NCBI RefSeq assembly: GCF_003184905.1 | Contig: NZ_QFRU01000001.1 | Span: 330,519 to 394,518 of the forward strand | Source of the DNA: Bacillus sp. CGMCC 1.16541 | GTDB lineage: Bacteria > Bacillota > Bacilli > Bacillales > Bacillaceae_H | Length of the DNA: 64,000 bases | Direction: 5' to 3' | In this document: positions 38,701 through 47,049 of the stretch, piece after piece | Layout of the letters: every line of letters begins with the position of its first letter | Position numbering within the stretch: the stretch's first letter is position 1 | The notes under the pieces: generated by a model | What the model saw: the letters and a program-made list of their open reading frames with translations, nothing else | The model's database searches: none | Told to the model about the DNA's origin: nothing | Made by a program: the position numbers and the translations under genes

Positions 38701-39169
38701 CTTCACCAAATTGGTCAGCTTCTTCTAATCCACGAATTGGTCCATCTGTTCCGGGAATAACAGGAATGTCAGCTAAAATGGCTTGATGACGAGCTTTCAC
38801 TTTATCACCAAACATATCTAAGTGCTTTGATTTTGGACCAATAAAAATAATTCCCTCTTCTTCACAACGTTTTGCAAATTGGATATTTTCTGATAAAAAA
38901 CCGTAACCTGGGTGAACGGCATCAATTCCATGTGCTTTTGCAATTGCAATAATTCCTTCAATATCTAAGTAAGCATCAATTGGTTTTTTACCTTCACCAA
39001 CTAAATACGCTTCATCCGCTTTGTAACGATGATACGAACCTGCATCTTCTTTTGAATAAATCGCAACTGTACGAATGTTTAATTCTGTACAAGCTCGAAA
39101 TACACGAATCGCAATTTCTCCTCTATTGGCAACTAACACTTTTTTTATCTTTTTAGTCACTAGACTCAT
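35717..39169 (-). CDS. pycA: Pyruvate carboxylase
   Basis: Biotin enzyme that carboxylates pyruvate to oxaloacetate for anaplerosis. The 1150-residue chain has, in order: biotin carboxylase (about 1-460; ATP-grasp loop GGGGRGMRIV, EVNPRVQVEHTITEM), carboxyltransferase (about 530-810; LLTDTTFRDAHQSLLATRVR, metal-site region GIKDMAGLLKP and HLHTHDTSGNG), the allosteric/tetramerisation segment, and the C-terminal biotinyl domain with EAMKMET (modified Lys). AGGAGAG precedes the ATG. BirA, also in this window, would biotinylate it. Confidence 0.98.
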   Translation of the reverse strand: MSLVTKKIKKVLVANRGEIAIRVFRACTELNIRTVAIYSKEDAGSYHRYKADEAYLVGEGKKPIDAYLDIEGIIAIAKAHGIDAVHPGYGFLSENIQFAKRCEEEGIIFIGPKSKHLDMFGDKVKARHQAILADIPVIPGTDGPIRGLEEADQFGEEHGYPLMIKAALGGGGRGMRIVRNKAGLKEAYERARSEAKAAFGSDEVYVEKFVENPKHIEVQILGDQQGNIVHLYERDCSVQRRHQKVVEVAPSISLSSDLRDRICEAAVALMENVQYINAGTVEFLVAGENFYFIEVNPRVQVEHTITEMITGIDIVQSQILIADGFELYSKELSIPKQEDIHLHGYAIQSRVTTEDPLNNFMPDTGKIMAYRSGGGFGVRLDTGNSFQGAVITPYYDSLLVKVTTWALTFDQAASKMVRNLKEFRIRGIKTNIPFLENVVKHEKFLTGTYDTSFIDTSPELFVFPKRKDRGTKMLTYIGDVTINGFPGVTKKKKPVFAKPRIPLVNVNEKVPAGTKQILDEQGPDGLVKWIKEQKEVLLTDTTFRDAHQSLLATRVRTHDLEKIANPTSRLLPNLFSMEMWGGATFDVSYRFLKEDPWDRLLSLREQSPNVLFQMLLRASNAVGYKNYPDNVIKQFVEKSALAGIDVFRIFDSLNWVQGMTLAIDSVRQHNKIAEATMCYTGDILDPTRRKYDLTYYTQLAKELEQSGAHVLGIKDMAGLLKPQAAYDLVSALKETIDIPIHLHTHDTSGNGIFMYAKAIEAGVDIVDVAVSSMAGLTSQPSANSLYYALEGTDRKPNIDINGLEQLSHYWEDVRKYYQDFESGMNAPHTEVYVHEMPGGQYSNLQQQAKAVGLGERWDEVKDMYSRVNELFGDIVKVTPSSKVVGDMALFMVQNNLTEDDIYDRGETLDFPDSVIELFEGYLGQPHGGFPKELQRIILKGREPLTVRPGELLESVDFNEVKETLFHSLNRQVTSFDALAYALYPKVFMDYNKAVEMYGNISVLDTPTFLYGMRLGEEVEIEIEKGKTLIVKLLSIGQPQADGTRTVYFELNGQPREVVIKDESIKTTVTTKAKADKGNENHIGASMPGTVIKVLVEKGEKVSKGDHLMITEAMKMETTVQAPFEGIVKDIHVSNGEAIQPGDLLIEVTKS

Positions 39170-39264
39170 GTTGTATCTCTCCTCTCGAATTTCGTATTTA
39201 CTTTTGGTTTGTTTATCCCTTCACAGAATATATGATTGGTAAAAGAGAAGGGAAAGGATATAGA

Positions 39265-39309
39265 AAACTAGAGGTAACAAAAAGAATTTACTATCTTTTC
39301 TTACCTCTA
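39265..39309 (-). terminator. Probable terminator after ftsW
   Basis: TAGAGGTAA (39269-39277) pairs with TTACCTCTA (39301-39309); an inner AAAAGA/TCTTTT extends the stem. TTTTC follows on the minus strand. Confidence 0.6.
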
Positions 39310-39325
39310 ACGTCCTTCGTGTAAG

Positions 39326-40510
39326 TTAATGAATTGGAATGGTCTTAGAAGTCTTTTGGATCTCCTGCTTCTTTTGTTGACGAGCTTCTTGATAATTTAC
39401 AAAAAAGGAAATATTAATCACAATTCCTATCGAAATCATTAAAAGCAACAAAGAAGAACCACCGTAGCTAATGAATGGCAACGGAACACCTGTAATCGGG
39501 AGAATTCCTGTTAACCCACCGAGGTTAACAAAAGACTGTATCCCTATCATGCTTGCAATTCCAATACATATAAGGCTGCCAAATGGATCTTGACATCTCT
39601 TTGCTAAAGATAGAATTCTGAGAATTAAAAATATAAGTAAGGATAACACAATTATGACGCCAAGAAAACCTAATTCTTCTGCAATCACTGCCATAATGAA
39701 GTCTGTATGAGCTTCTGGTAGGTATCCATACTTTTGAATACTTTCTCCTAAACCTAGTCCTTTTAGCCCTCCAACTCCAATTGCTATGTACGAGTTGACA
39801 AGCTGATACCCTTGATCATCCGCATATTGAAATGGGTTAGAAGCACCTGTAAATCGAGACATTCTTTCTTCAGACATATAGCCTGTCCAATAAGCAAAAG
39901 GGAGCATGATTATCACAAAAATCAATGCTAATAAACCTAATCGAATAATCGTTTTACGATTAATTCCTGAACAAAGCATAACAACACCAGCAATCGTTGC
40001 AATAATCGCTCCTGTACCAAAATCTGGTTGGATTGCTACGATGAAAAAAATAAAGAAAGTTAATCCAATCGGTCCAATAAATGTTTCTTTTATGTTATTA
40101 ATTTTATTTTGTCTTTTTGACAATACAGAAGCTAAGTAGATGATGACTGTCAGTTTGGCAAATTCAGCAGGTTGAAGTCCCAAATTACCAAACTTTAACC
40201 AACTTTGAGCATTTCCGGCTGTATGTCCAACAATGAACACAAGTCCCAACATCAACACATTTCCTATTACAATTAATTTAATTAATTTCGGATACAACTT
40301 ATACGGAAATAACATCGCTAGTAAACATATAATTCCTGAAAATATAAGTGATTTTTTTTGTTTATTGTAAAAAAAATCACTTTCTACATCAAATTGTGCT
40401 ACTGTCGTAATCATGCTTGCACTATAAATCATTACAAGACCCACTGCACAAAGAGCTGCCACAGCTAAAATAATTGAATAATCATAATAGCGAAAGATTT
40501 TCTTTAACAT
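39326..40510 (-). CDS. ftsW: Septal peptidoglycan polymerase FtsW (SEDS family)
   Basis: Lipid II glycosyltransferase acting with a class B PBP at the division septum. The 394-residue product has about ten transmembrane helices and SEDS signatures: AGNAQSWLKFGNLGLQPAE, IQPDFGTGAI with the catalytic Asp region, EAHTDFIMAVIAEELGFLG and GVPLPFISYGGSS. The start at 40510 (MLKKIFRYYDYS) aligns with the B. subtilis protein. It lies between pycA and ylaN as in B. subtilis. Confidence 0.96.
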   Translation of the reverse strand: MLKKIFRYYDYSIILAVAALCAVGLVMIYSASMITTVAQFDVESDFFYNKQKKSLIFSGIICLLAMLFPYKLYPKLIKLIVIGNVLMLGLVFIVGHTAGNAQSWLKFGNLGLQPAEFAKLTVIIYLASVLSKRQNKINNIKETFIGPIGLTFFIFFIVAIQPDFGTGAIIATIAGVVMLCSGINRKTIIRLGLLALIFVIIMLPFAYWTGYMSEERMSRFTGASNPFQYADDQGYQLVNSYIAIGVGGLKGLGLGESIQKYGYLPEAHTDFIMAVIAEELGFLGVIIVLSLLIFLILRILSLAKRCQDPFGSLICIGIASMIGIQSFVNLGGLTGILPITGVPLPFISYGGSSLLLLMISIGIVINISFFVNYQEARQQKKQEIQKTSKTIPIH

Positions 40511-40659
40511 TTCTTTTTCATCTTCCTTCAAATAATCTCGACAACGGGTTATTACAATCATATTTCTGCTTTTATTTTACTACACCTTTGTATTTTTGGG
40601 TGACCTTTTTATATTTATTAAGAAAGTTGTATATAGTGTATTAATTGTACAACATATAC

Positions 40660-40698
40660 AAAAAACTCAAACTATGCAGTCGTATAGTTTGAGTTTTT
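40660..40698 (-). terminator. Terminator after ylaN
   Basis: 14-bp perfect stem AAAAACTCAAACTA / TAGTTTGAGTTTTT, with A/T runs on both sides. Ten bases after the ylaN stop. Confidence 0.85.
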
Positions 40699-40707
40699 CT
40701 GTGTATC

Positions 40708-40989
40708 TTATTTTTTTGTAAAAGCTTCATGCAATGCGGATAATTCTTGTTCAAGACGATCTAATAGTTGCTTTCCAACTGGCTCTTCAATTAAACCTAG
40801 TCGAACTGCAAAATCAATTTCTCTTGATAATCCAAACATTTGTGTATCTAAAACCTCTTCATACAGAGGACATTGAGGCATAGTCAAATTATCCATTTGC
40901 ACCTTAATCAGCTTCAAAATTTTATCTGCATCAGCTTTTAACAATGCGTATGCTTTTTCACGATGATCGACCATTGTATCGGGTGTCAC
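40708..40989 (-). CDS. ylaN: YlaN, Fur-interacting iron homeostasis protein
   Basis: A 93-residue soluble helical protein, nearly identical to Bacillus YlaN over [20 protein letters not shown] and [14 protein letters not shown]. YlaN is reported to bind Fur and relieve iron-gene repression, and is essential in iron-poor medium. The GTG at 40989, with GGAGGG 7 bases upstream, gives the same length as the B. subtilis protein; a TTG two codons earlier lies against the ribosome binding site. Confidence 0.94.
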   Translation of the reverse strand: MTPDTMVDHREKAYALLKADADKILKLIKVQMDNLTMPQCPLYEEVLDTQMFGLSREIDFAVRLGLIEEPVGKQLLDRLEQELSALHEAFTKK

Positions 40990-41074
40990 AATCAATCCCT
41001 CCGTTCACGAGCGATTACCTATTCTATCTATTAATATTAACGGTAAGGAGAAGAAAAAGCAAGGATAAGAACAC

Positions 41075-42004
41075 TTAGAAAATGCTAAAATGATATTTTT
41101 CAGCTAGAAGTTCTAGTAACTTTATTCCACCTATACTATTCCCCTTCTCATCAAGAGACGGCCCAAAAATCCCGATTCCAAATTGATTAGGCACTACTCC
41201 CATAATCCCACCAGACACTCCACTCTTAGCAGGAATGCCGATTTTAATCGCGAACTCACCTGAAGCATTATACATTCCACATGTCACCATAAACGTTTTA
41301 CAAATTCGCGCAATTTCTCTTGGGATTAACACATCTTGAGTCATTGGACTTAGCCCATCCGCCGCAAAGACAGCGCCTATCTTGGCAAGATCTAAACTAT
41401 GCATCTCAATGGAACATTGTTTTGTATATAGCTCCATTAGTTCTTCAATGTCGTTTTCAATGACATGATACTGCTTCATATAGTAACACATCGAACGATT
41501 CAACCATGCTGTTTCAAACTCCGATTCCGCAATGCTCTGACAATAGGATATTTCTTCGTTGTCAGCCAACTTACGAACAAAAGCTAATAACCTGTTCCAT
41601 CTTTCCTTATGTGTTCTTCCCTTTATCATATCCGTAACAGCTAATGCTCCTGCATTAATCATGGGATTAAGTGGCTTAGAAGGCTTATGGGTTTCTAATT
41701 TAATAATACTGTTATAAGGGTCTCCTGTAGGCTCCATTCCAACTTTTTCAAAAACAACTTCAGGTCCATGATCCATTAAAACAAGCGCTAACGCCAATAC
41801 CTTCGAGATGCTCTGAAGTGTGAACTTTTTTTCTACGTTTCCCGCTGACAGACATGTTTGATCTAACTTAAAAATCGCAACAGATAGATCATTTACGCTA
41901 GCTTTTCCTAAAGCTGGAATGTATGAAGCGACTTCCCCATACTGCGTCACTTTCTTTGCTTCCTTTACAAGACTCATTAATTCTTTCTCTGTTTTACACG
42001 CCAT
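41075..42004 (-). CDS. glsA: Glutaminase (serine-dependent, beta-lactamase-like fold)
   Basis: Hydrolyses glutamine to glutamate and ammonia. The 309-residue product has the SxxK catalytic motif in FTLQSISKVLALALVLMD (about 61-78), the conserved PLNPMINAGALAVTDMI (about 112-128) and C-terminal AKSGVSGGIMGVVPNQFGIG. Corresponds to the YlaM-type glutaminase by position (ylaL-ylaM-ylaN). GAGGTG precedes the ATG. Confidence 0.95.
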   Translation of the reverse strand: MACKTEKELMSLVKEAKKVTQYGEVASYIPALGKASVNDLSVAIFKLDQTCLSAGNVEKKFTLQSISKVLALALVLMDHGPEVVFEKVGMEPTGDPYNSIIKLETHKPSKPLNPMINAGALAVTDMIKGRTHKERWNRLLAFVRKLADNEEISYCQSIAESEFETAWLNRSMCYYMKQYHVIENDIEELMELYTKQCSIEMHSLDLAKIGAVFAADGLSPMTQDVLIPREIARICKTFMVTCGMYNASGEFAIKIGIPAKSGVSGGIMGVVPNQFGIGIFGPSLDEKGNSIGGIKLLELLAEKYHFSIF

Positions 42005-42125
42005 TTGTTCACCTCAACTATTTGCGTCTTGTGCTATTACTGTTATCATACCAATGTGATGAACTTTCCATTCTAGGTGACAAAACAAAAGAAAGCGCTT
42101 ATACTTTTTTTAGGAGGGGAATTAG

Positions 42126-42623
42126 ATGGAATCCATTATTTTATTAAAAGGCAATGTCAAACATCCTTTAACGCTTGATCCGGGAGTTTGGATTTTTGAT
42201 GATCGAAAAGTAGATTTACATACATATTTTCAAGAAAGTAAAAAAGAAGAAGACGCGAATGAAAAATACACAAAAGAAGTGTCGAAGCATTGGGACCGCG
42301 AAATCCGTGAAGGAGCTGTATTTCCTCCAACGTTAAAAACGGAAAAAAAGTTTCAGAAAGAACGTATTCTGACAGGAACATTTGGTATTCCGTTTCAACC
42401 ATTTTTAGAAAATGCCATTCCACATGAAAGCGCTTGGGCTGTTTCTTTTGTCGGAGATGACCAAACTGTCACAATGTCTTTAGAAGAAGCTAAAGAAGTG
42501 ATTTTTGGGTTTAGTAAGGACGGTAAACCATTAAAAGCAGATGGACCCATTCATGTCTATAAAGGAGATGGGTCAACACTCCACAACCCTTTTAAAAATG
42601 TGAAAGAAATTATCATAAAATAA
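42126..42623 (+). CDS. ylaL: YlaL-like conserved protein
   Basis: A 165-residue soluble protein with no signal peptide. It begins MESIILLKGNVKHPLTLDPG and ends in a basic beta-rich part (IHVYKGDGSTLHNPFKNVKE). The position next to glsA and phoH matches B. subtilis ylaL. No catalytic motif recognised; function unknown. GGAGG lies about 8 bases before the ATG. It ends at a large hairpin shared with convergent phoH. Confidence 0.85.
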   Translation: MESIILLKGNVKHPLTLDPGVWIFDDRKVDLHTYFQESKKEEDANEKYTKEVSKHWDREIREGAVFPPTLKTEKKFQKERILTGTFGIPFQPFLENAIPHESAWAVSFVGDDQTVTMSLEEAKEVIFGFSKDGKPLKADGPIHVYKGDGSTLHNPFKNVKEIIIK

Positions 42624-42640
42624 TAATGAACCAAAAAAAC

Positions 42641-42715
42641 CCCCTGCCATAGAAAAACTGCACCTCCAATTGTTAGGTTTTGTGTCTAACAATTGGGGTG
42701 CAGTTCAAACAGGGA
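42641..42715. terminator. Large bidirectional terminator between ylaL and phoH
   Basis: About 19-bp stem (42657-42676 and 42686-42704, one bulged T) enclosed by an outer CCCTG/CAGGG pair; A run on the left, TTTTC on the right. Confidence 0.85.
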
Positions 42716-42730
42716 TTTTCTTTCATCTAG

Positions 42731-44062
42731 CTATAAAATATCAGCAGCGAGCTGAGCAAGTCCTGAGCGTTCTCCTTTTACTAATCGGACATGCCCAGAA
42801 ATCTTTTGTTCTTTAAATCGCTCTACAACATACGTTAAACCATTATTGTACTCATCTAAATAAGGATGATCAATTTGAGCTGGGTCCCCCATTAATACAA
42901 TTTTGCTTCGTTCACCTACACGCGTTAAAATCGTTTTCACTTCATGTTTTGTAAGGTTTTGTGCTTCGTCAATAATGATAAATTGATCTGGAATACTACG
43001 TCCTCTTATATACGTCAATGCTTCAACTTCAATTGAACTCATCCCAGCTAAAATGGCATCCAACTCTCCAGGCTTCTTTGTGTTAAATAAGTATTCTAAA
43101 TTATCATAGACTGGTTGCATCCAAGGTCTTAATTTCTCTTGTTTTTCACCAGGTAAAAAGCCAATATCTTTCCCTACAGGAACAATAGGTCTGGCTACTA
43201 ACAATTTCTTAAAACAGCCTAAATCCTCCGTTTGCATGAGTCCAGCAGCTAATGCTAATAACGTTTTCCCTGTACCAGCTTTTCCTATTAATGTTACAAG
43301 TTGCGTATCATCTCTTAGCAAAAGCTCTAATGCCATAATTTGTTGTACGTTACGAGGTTTTATTCCCCAAATATGATCGTACTCAAATAATAGTTTTTTT
43401 ACACGTTTTCCGCTTTGATCAACAATTCCAACTGCAGAGCCGGAGCCGCCTAAAGCATCTTTCATAATTAAGAATTGATTCGGGAAAAAGGGGTGATTTG
43501 CAATTTGAGAAGTTAAAATCTCTCCTTTTTCATAAAATTGATTCAATGTTTCTCTTGCCACATAAGCCTCTATAAACCCAGTATAAATACTATTGAATTC
43601 AACAACTCGATCGCTTAAAAAATCTTCTGCCCTTAACCCTATTGCATCTGCTTTTACTCGTACTAATACATCTTTACTTACTAAGATAACTTCCTTTCCA
43701 TCTTCTTTTGTCTCTTCTTCTAATGACAAGTTCTTCGCAACCGCCAAAATTCGATTATCGTTCGTTTTTTCAACAAATATTTCTTGGAGTTGATGAAACG
43801 AGCGATGATTTAATTCTATTCGCAAAGAGCCTCCATTTTCTAACGGAATTTTTTCATGAAGTTTACCCGATTGTCTTAAGCCGTCAATTAACTTTGAGAC
43901 TTGTCGAGCATTTCTCCCTACTTCGTCCATGTTTCTTTTTTTAGAGTCCACTTCTTCTAGTACAACAGCAGGTATTACAACTTCATTATCGTCAAAAGAA
44001 AAAATTGAATGCGGGTCTTGTAATAAGACATTTGTATCTAAAACATAGATTTTTCCCAACAT
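42731..44062 (-). CDS. ylaK: PIN-PhoH family RNase/ATPase (YlaK)
   Basis: A 443-residue fusion of an N-terminal PIN nuclease domain (about 1-135; IYVLDTNVLLQDP and acidic residues in VVLEEVDSKKRNMDEVGRNA) and a C-terminal PhoH ATPase (about 235-440; Walker A IGKAGTGKTLLALAAG, Walker B FIIIDEAQNLTKHEVKTIL). PIN-PhoH proteins in other bacteria act as RNA unwinding and cleaving enzymes; the partner RNA is unknown here. The ATG at 44062 has AGGAGG 4 bases upstream and removes a spurious 19-residue extension. Confidence 0.94.
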   Translation of the reverse strand: MLGKIYVLDTNVLLQDPHSIFSFDDNEVVIPAVVLEEVDSKKRNMDEVGRNARQVSKLIDGLRQSGKLHEKIPLENGGSLRIELNHRSFHQLQEIFVEKTNDNRILAVAKNLSLEEETKEDGKEVILVSKDVLVRVKADAIGLRAEDFLSDRVVEFNSIYTGFIEAYVARETLNQFYEKGEILTSQIANHPFFPNQFLIMKDALGGSGSAVGIVDQSGKRVKKLLFEYDHIWGIKPRNVQQIMALELLLRDDTQLVTLIGKAGTGKTLLALAAGLMQTEDLGCFKKLLVARPIVPVGKDIGFLPGEKQEKLRPWMQPVYDNLEYLFNTKKPGELDAILAGMSSIEVEALTYIRGRSIPDQFIIIDEAQNLTKHEVKTILTRVGERSKIVLMGDPAQIDHPYLDEYNNGLTYVVERFKEQKISGHVRLVKGERSGLAQLAADIL

Positions 44063-44275
44063 TCCGCCTCCTACTTTGATTGTTTTTCCGTTCAGAAGTA
44101 AAGATAAGGCTCCATCCATTTACCATATTATGTAGTGTATATACGTAACGAATACGTATATGGACGGACCGTTTGCTTTAATATATGAACTTGTGCATAA
44201 AGATAGAAGAACTATTGAACAATAAATACAAATTGCAACAAAAAATGAGCTATTTAAAAAAGGAGAGTTTCTAAC

Positions 44276-44887
44276 ATGAAAAATTGGATCATCTTAACAA
44301 GCTTATGTTGCTGTTTAACGTTATTAGGTTGTAACAATCAAACGAACACAGCTGACGAAGATTTAAACGAAAAACAGCTTATTACGGTAAAGAATACAGC
44401 ACCACAACCAGTTAAAAATCAAACGTCTACTCAAGTGTCTCAACACCTTGTAGAGATTGCTACACGGGTACCTAATGTAAAAGATGCAACAGCCATTGTC
44501 GTTGGTAAATATGCCATTGTAGGAATTGATGTTAACAATAAGATGGACCGTTCTGAAGTAAGCTCGATTAAGTACACGGTTGCTGAAAGTTTAAAAAACG
44601 ATCCGTACGGTGCAAACTCAGTTGTCATTGCAGATCCTGACACATTTGCTCGTCTTCGACAAATTGGACATGAAATTCAACAAGGTCGCCCTGTTACAGG
44701 ATTCTTGGACGAGCTTGCGGCCATTGTGAATCGTGTTATGCCTGAAATCTCAGAAGATATTCGCAAAAATCCAACTCCAACTGAAACGAACGATGAAAAG
44801 TTAAACAAAGAAGAACAAAAACAATTAAAAAACACCCAGAAAGAGCAATCGAATCAACAGTTAGAAAAAAATAAATATAATCAGTAA
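44276..44887 (+). CDS. ylaJ: YhcN/YlaJ family sporulation lipoprotein
   Basis: A 203-residue lipoprotein: signal peptide with lipobox LLGC (Cys19), then a linker, the YhcN/YlaJ domain (about 55-155; EIATRVPNVKDATAIVVGKYAIVGIDV) and a Lys/Glu/Gln-rich tail. Family members sit in the forespore inner membrane and affect spore germination or outgrowth. AAGGAGAG lies upstream. Divergent from ylaK. Confidence 0.9.
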   Translation: MKNWIILTSLCCCLTLLGCNNQTNTADEDLNEKQLITVKNTAPQPVKNQTSTQVSQHLVEIATRVPNVKDATAIVVGKYAIVGIDVNNKMDRSEVSSIKYTVAESLKNDPYGANSVVIADPDTFARLRQIGHEIQQGRPVTGFLDELAAIVNRVMPEISEDIRKNPTPTETNDEKLNKEEQKQLKNTQKEQSNQQLEKNKYNQ

Positions 44888-44945
44888 TCAAAATATATGT
44901 AACGCTTAAACACTTTTAAAATAAACAATCCGACCATATGACTTT

Positions 44946-44990
44946 AAGCTGTAGGAAAAGGAACAGATCCCCTCTTCCTACAGCTTCTTT
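44946..44990. terminator. Terminator shared by ylaJ and the FMN-binding protein gene
   Basis: Stem AAGCTGTAGGAA / TTCCTACAGCTT with a 17-base loop, followed by CTTTTTC on the plus strand; it runs into the stop of the convergent gene. Confidence 0.7.
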
Positions 44991-45436
44991 TTCATTGCTT
45001 GAATGACTTGATTATCTAATTTAGCTGCAGCGACTGCGTCGTATGTTTTTTCATAAGAAGGTTCAACGGAGATTTTTGATCCATAAAACATTACATCACG
45101 CACTTCTTGTATCTTCACTTCAATTAATGCTAATTTCAACGGTACACCTTCAAGCTTTTCAGTCTTAACTGCTGCTTTCCCACTAATTGAATAGCAGGAT
45201 TCGTTTGCAATAATATTAATAACAACTAAATTGTTTTGCTCAATATTCTTCACAATCCGAGATCGATTGTCAACAGCAAGGCGTACATGTTCTAAATCAG
45301 GTGCAATGACCCAAGAGATTGCACTAACATTCGGCCCTTTCGTTTCAAAATCAACAGTTGAAATTGTTGTAAATCTCTCTTTTTGTAGCGCTTGAAACAA
45401 TGGTTCAATCAGTAATGGTTCAACTTGATTAGCCAC
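44978..45436 (-). CDS. Pyridoxamine 5'-phosphate oxidase-like FMN-binding protein
   Basis: A 152-residue split-barrel flavin-binding family protein: FTTISTVDFETKGPNVSAISW (about 23-43), VRLAVDNRSRIVKNIEQN and VVINIIANESCYSISGKAAVK. Cofactor and substrate are inferred from fold family only; no active-site residues can be assigned. GTG start with GGAGG 7 bases upstream. It lies on the opposite strand between ylaJ and ylaI. Confidence 0.8.
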   Translation of the reverse strand: MANQVEPLLIEPLFQALQKERFTTISTVDFETKGPNVSAISWVIAPDLEHVRLAVDNRSRIVKNIEQNNLVVINIIANESCYSISGKAAVKTEKLEGVPLKLALIEVKIQEVRDVMFYGSKISVEPSYEKTYDAVAAAKLDNQVIQAMKKKL

Positions 45437-45617
45437 CTAACCACCTCCGTAACTGTTTCTCCTCAACAACGACATACATGCATGAGAATTCAGTTAATTG
45501 ACGATGCTGAGTTTTATACAATACTTTCTCTAATAACATTCGATGAAAGATGAAGTTTCCCTTTATTTCAGAGCCTTCTTCTTATAAAATGTTCTGTAGA
45601 GAAGTTGAGGTGATAGG

Positions 45618-45818
45618 ATGAGAGTAAAGTGTGTACTATGCGACAAAATTGAGTCTATTGAAGATGAATCTTCATTAGCAAAAAGGTTACGCAATCGACC
45701 GATTCATACATACATGTGCGAACCTTGTCGTAACCGCATTGAACAACGAACGAAAGAAAGAGCTGCGACTGGAAATTTTAAGCTATACCGATCAAAGAAA
45801 GTAGAGGAGGATTGGTAA
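45618..45818 (+). CDS. ylaI: YlaI family small zinc-ribbon-like protein
   Basis: A 66-residue protein with two Cys pairs, VKCVLCDK (about 3-10) and YMCEPCRNRI (about 32-41), which would form a zinc site, and a basic C terminus (KLYRSKKVEEDW). Matches the YlaI family (DUF2197) in length and place. Function unknown. GAGGTG precedes the ATG. Confidence 0.88.
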   Translation: MRVKCVLCDKIESIEDESSLAKRLRNRPIHTYMCEPCRNRIEQRTKERAATGNFKLYRSKKVEEDW

Positions 45819-45819
45819 T

Positions 45820-46269
45820 TTGATTAAAAGCGGCATCACAATAGGATTCATTAGTGGTAGCGTGTTAGGTCTCGTGTTGAAATTGATTGAAATGATTACG
45901 AACAAAAAAGTGTATACGTTACTGTTAAACATCGACTTTATCCCGATTATCGGTGAAGTTCACTGGCCAGAAAGCATTGAGTTTTTCTTCCATCTTCTCA
46001 TTGCGTTTATAATTGGCATTCTATTTGTGTATGTCGTCAAAAGGCTCACAATCCAATCGTGGAGACGATTACTTGTGACATCAATTTTTTTGACACTACC
46101 AACCATCCCATTGTACTTTCCTTTAACAATATTAGCGATCAAAGAAACACCGGCTATTGATGATTTCGTATCTATTTCCTATTGGACGATTAGTCATTTA
46201 TTGTTTGCTCTAACATTGGCGGCTTCATATCGCTTCATACAAAAAAAGAGGGTGTCCCAAAAGGTATAA
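45820..46269 (+). CDS. Hypothetical polytopic membrane protein, 3' end formed by a mobile-element terminus
   Basis: A 149-residue protein with four hydrophobic segments (about 5-22, 56-76, 88-106, 120-140), typical of a small inner-membrane protein; I do not recognise a family. TTG start after GAGGAGG, immediately behind ylaI, so co-transcribed with it. The last nine residues (QKKRVSQKV) and the stop codon are encoded by the left inverted repeat of the IS remnant, so the original C terminus was probably different. Confidence 0.65.
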   Translation: MIKSGITIGFISGSVLGLVLKLIEMITNKKVYTLLLNIDFIPIIGEVHWPESIEFFFHLLIAFIIGILFVYVVKRLTIQSWRRLLVTSIFLTLPTIPLYFPLTILAIKETPAIDDFVSISYWTISHLLFALTLAASYRFIQKKRVSQKV

Positions 46270-46741
46270 ACTTTTGGGCACCCTCTTTTTAGGTTAGCTT
46301 CTAAAATTAGTCCGTTGATTTCCGTTCCAAACAACCTGTGCCAAAGACAAAGATACAAAAATCGTACAGGTCTCAGTGAGAAACCACCAACAACGAAAAG
46401 AAGTTCGTGAACGCTTGGCCACGGAAGAAGGAAGCAAAAGATACAGGCAGCGAAAAATAGATGTAGAGCCTGTGTTTGGACAGATTAAGCACAATCGAGC
46501 GTTTAAGAGATTTGGGTTAAGAGGCCTATCCAAAAATACCACGGATTGGGGTCTTATTTGCGCTGCACACAATTTACTGAAGTGGGCAGCCAACAAAGAA
46601 AGCGAACAAAAATTAGGGTAATGAAGGGAAGGAATATCCCTCTTTCCCTTATAAATCCATCAAACCAAAACCTAGAAACTGGATGAAAAGTAAAAGAGGC
46701 GACTCTCAGATCGAATTTATTCAACCTTTTGAGTCAGCCTC
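46248..46741 (+). mobile_element. Internally deleted IS1182-like insertion sequence remnant
   Basis: Bounded by related terminal inverted repeats: left GAGGGTGTCCCAAAAGG (46248-46264) and right, read on the minus strand, GAGGCTGACTCAAAAGG (46725-46741), 14 of 17 identical. Each end is followed inward by a partial reverse complement, making terminator-like hairpins (46243-46290 and 46692-46747). Inside is only the 3' end of a transposase. Full IS1182-type elements are several times longer. No clear target-site duplication. Confidence 0.7.
46319..46621 (+). pseudogene. IS1182-family transposase, C-terminal fragment
   Basis: Open from just after an in-frame TGA to 46621. The translation contains CAKDKDTKIVQVSVRN, RYRQRKIDVEPVFGQIKHN and FKRFGLRGLSKNTTDWGLI followed by AAHNLLKWA, the characteristic C-terminal block of IS1182-type DDE transposases (vEpvFGqiKhN...RfglRGl). 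The N-terminal and most catalytic parts are missing, so it cannot be active. Confidence 0.85.
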
Positions 46742-46747
46742 TTTTTT
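46692..46747. terminator. Terminator-like hairpin at the right end of the IS remnant
   Basis: AAAAGAGGCGACTC pairs with GAGTCAGCCTCTTTT around a long loop, with a T run to the right. It is part of the element end and now ends the leftward gene 46746-47036. Confidence 0.6.
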
Positions 46748-47036
46748 ATAGGTTAGAATAGTTTTGAAACTTTTCCGGTTCTTGCTTAATTTGTTCATAC
46801 ATACATTCAACAAGTTCAACAGGAAAACGCTTTGTTTCTTCTTTACCATCCATTTTATATGAAACCACATAGGCTACTTCATCTTTTTTCACTCTGACAT
46901 CTTTAAGTGCAAAATCCTGATCAAGCATTTGTTGAAAGAACGTAAAGGTTTCTTGAGCAGAAAAATCATCAGGACGAGCATCTGCTACAATTTTGATGGA
47001 TAACCAATTATATAAAGCGTCTTGAACCGACTTCAT
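46746..47036 (-). CDS. Hypothetical small soluble protein next to ylaH
   Basis: A 96-residue protein starting MKSVQDALYNWLSIKIVADA, with no signal peptide or membrane segment, and a KRFPVELVECMYEQIKQEPE helix near the end. I do not recognise the family. The ATG at 47036 has GGGAG 8 bases upstream; the longer frame overlaps ylaH. It starts 13 bases after ylaH, so belongs to its transcript. The stop codon abuts the IS remnant, whose A/T end supplies part of it. Confidence 0.65.
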   Translation of the reverse strand: MKSVQDALYNWLSIKIVADARPDDFSAQETFTFFQQMLDQDFALKDVRVKKDEVAYVVSYKMDGKEETKRFPVELVECMYEQIKQEPEKFQNYSNL

Positions 47037-47049
47037 GCAAACAACTCCC

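Noticed and set aside
46294..46596. Minus-strand 100-codon frame across the IS remnant
   Set aside because: It is the complement of the clear transposase fragment on the plus strand.
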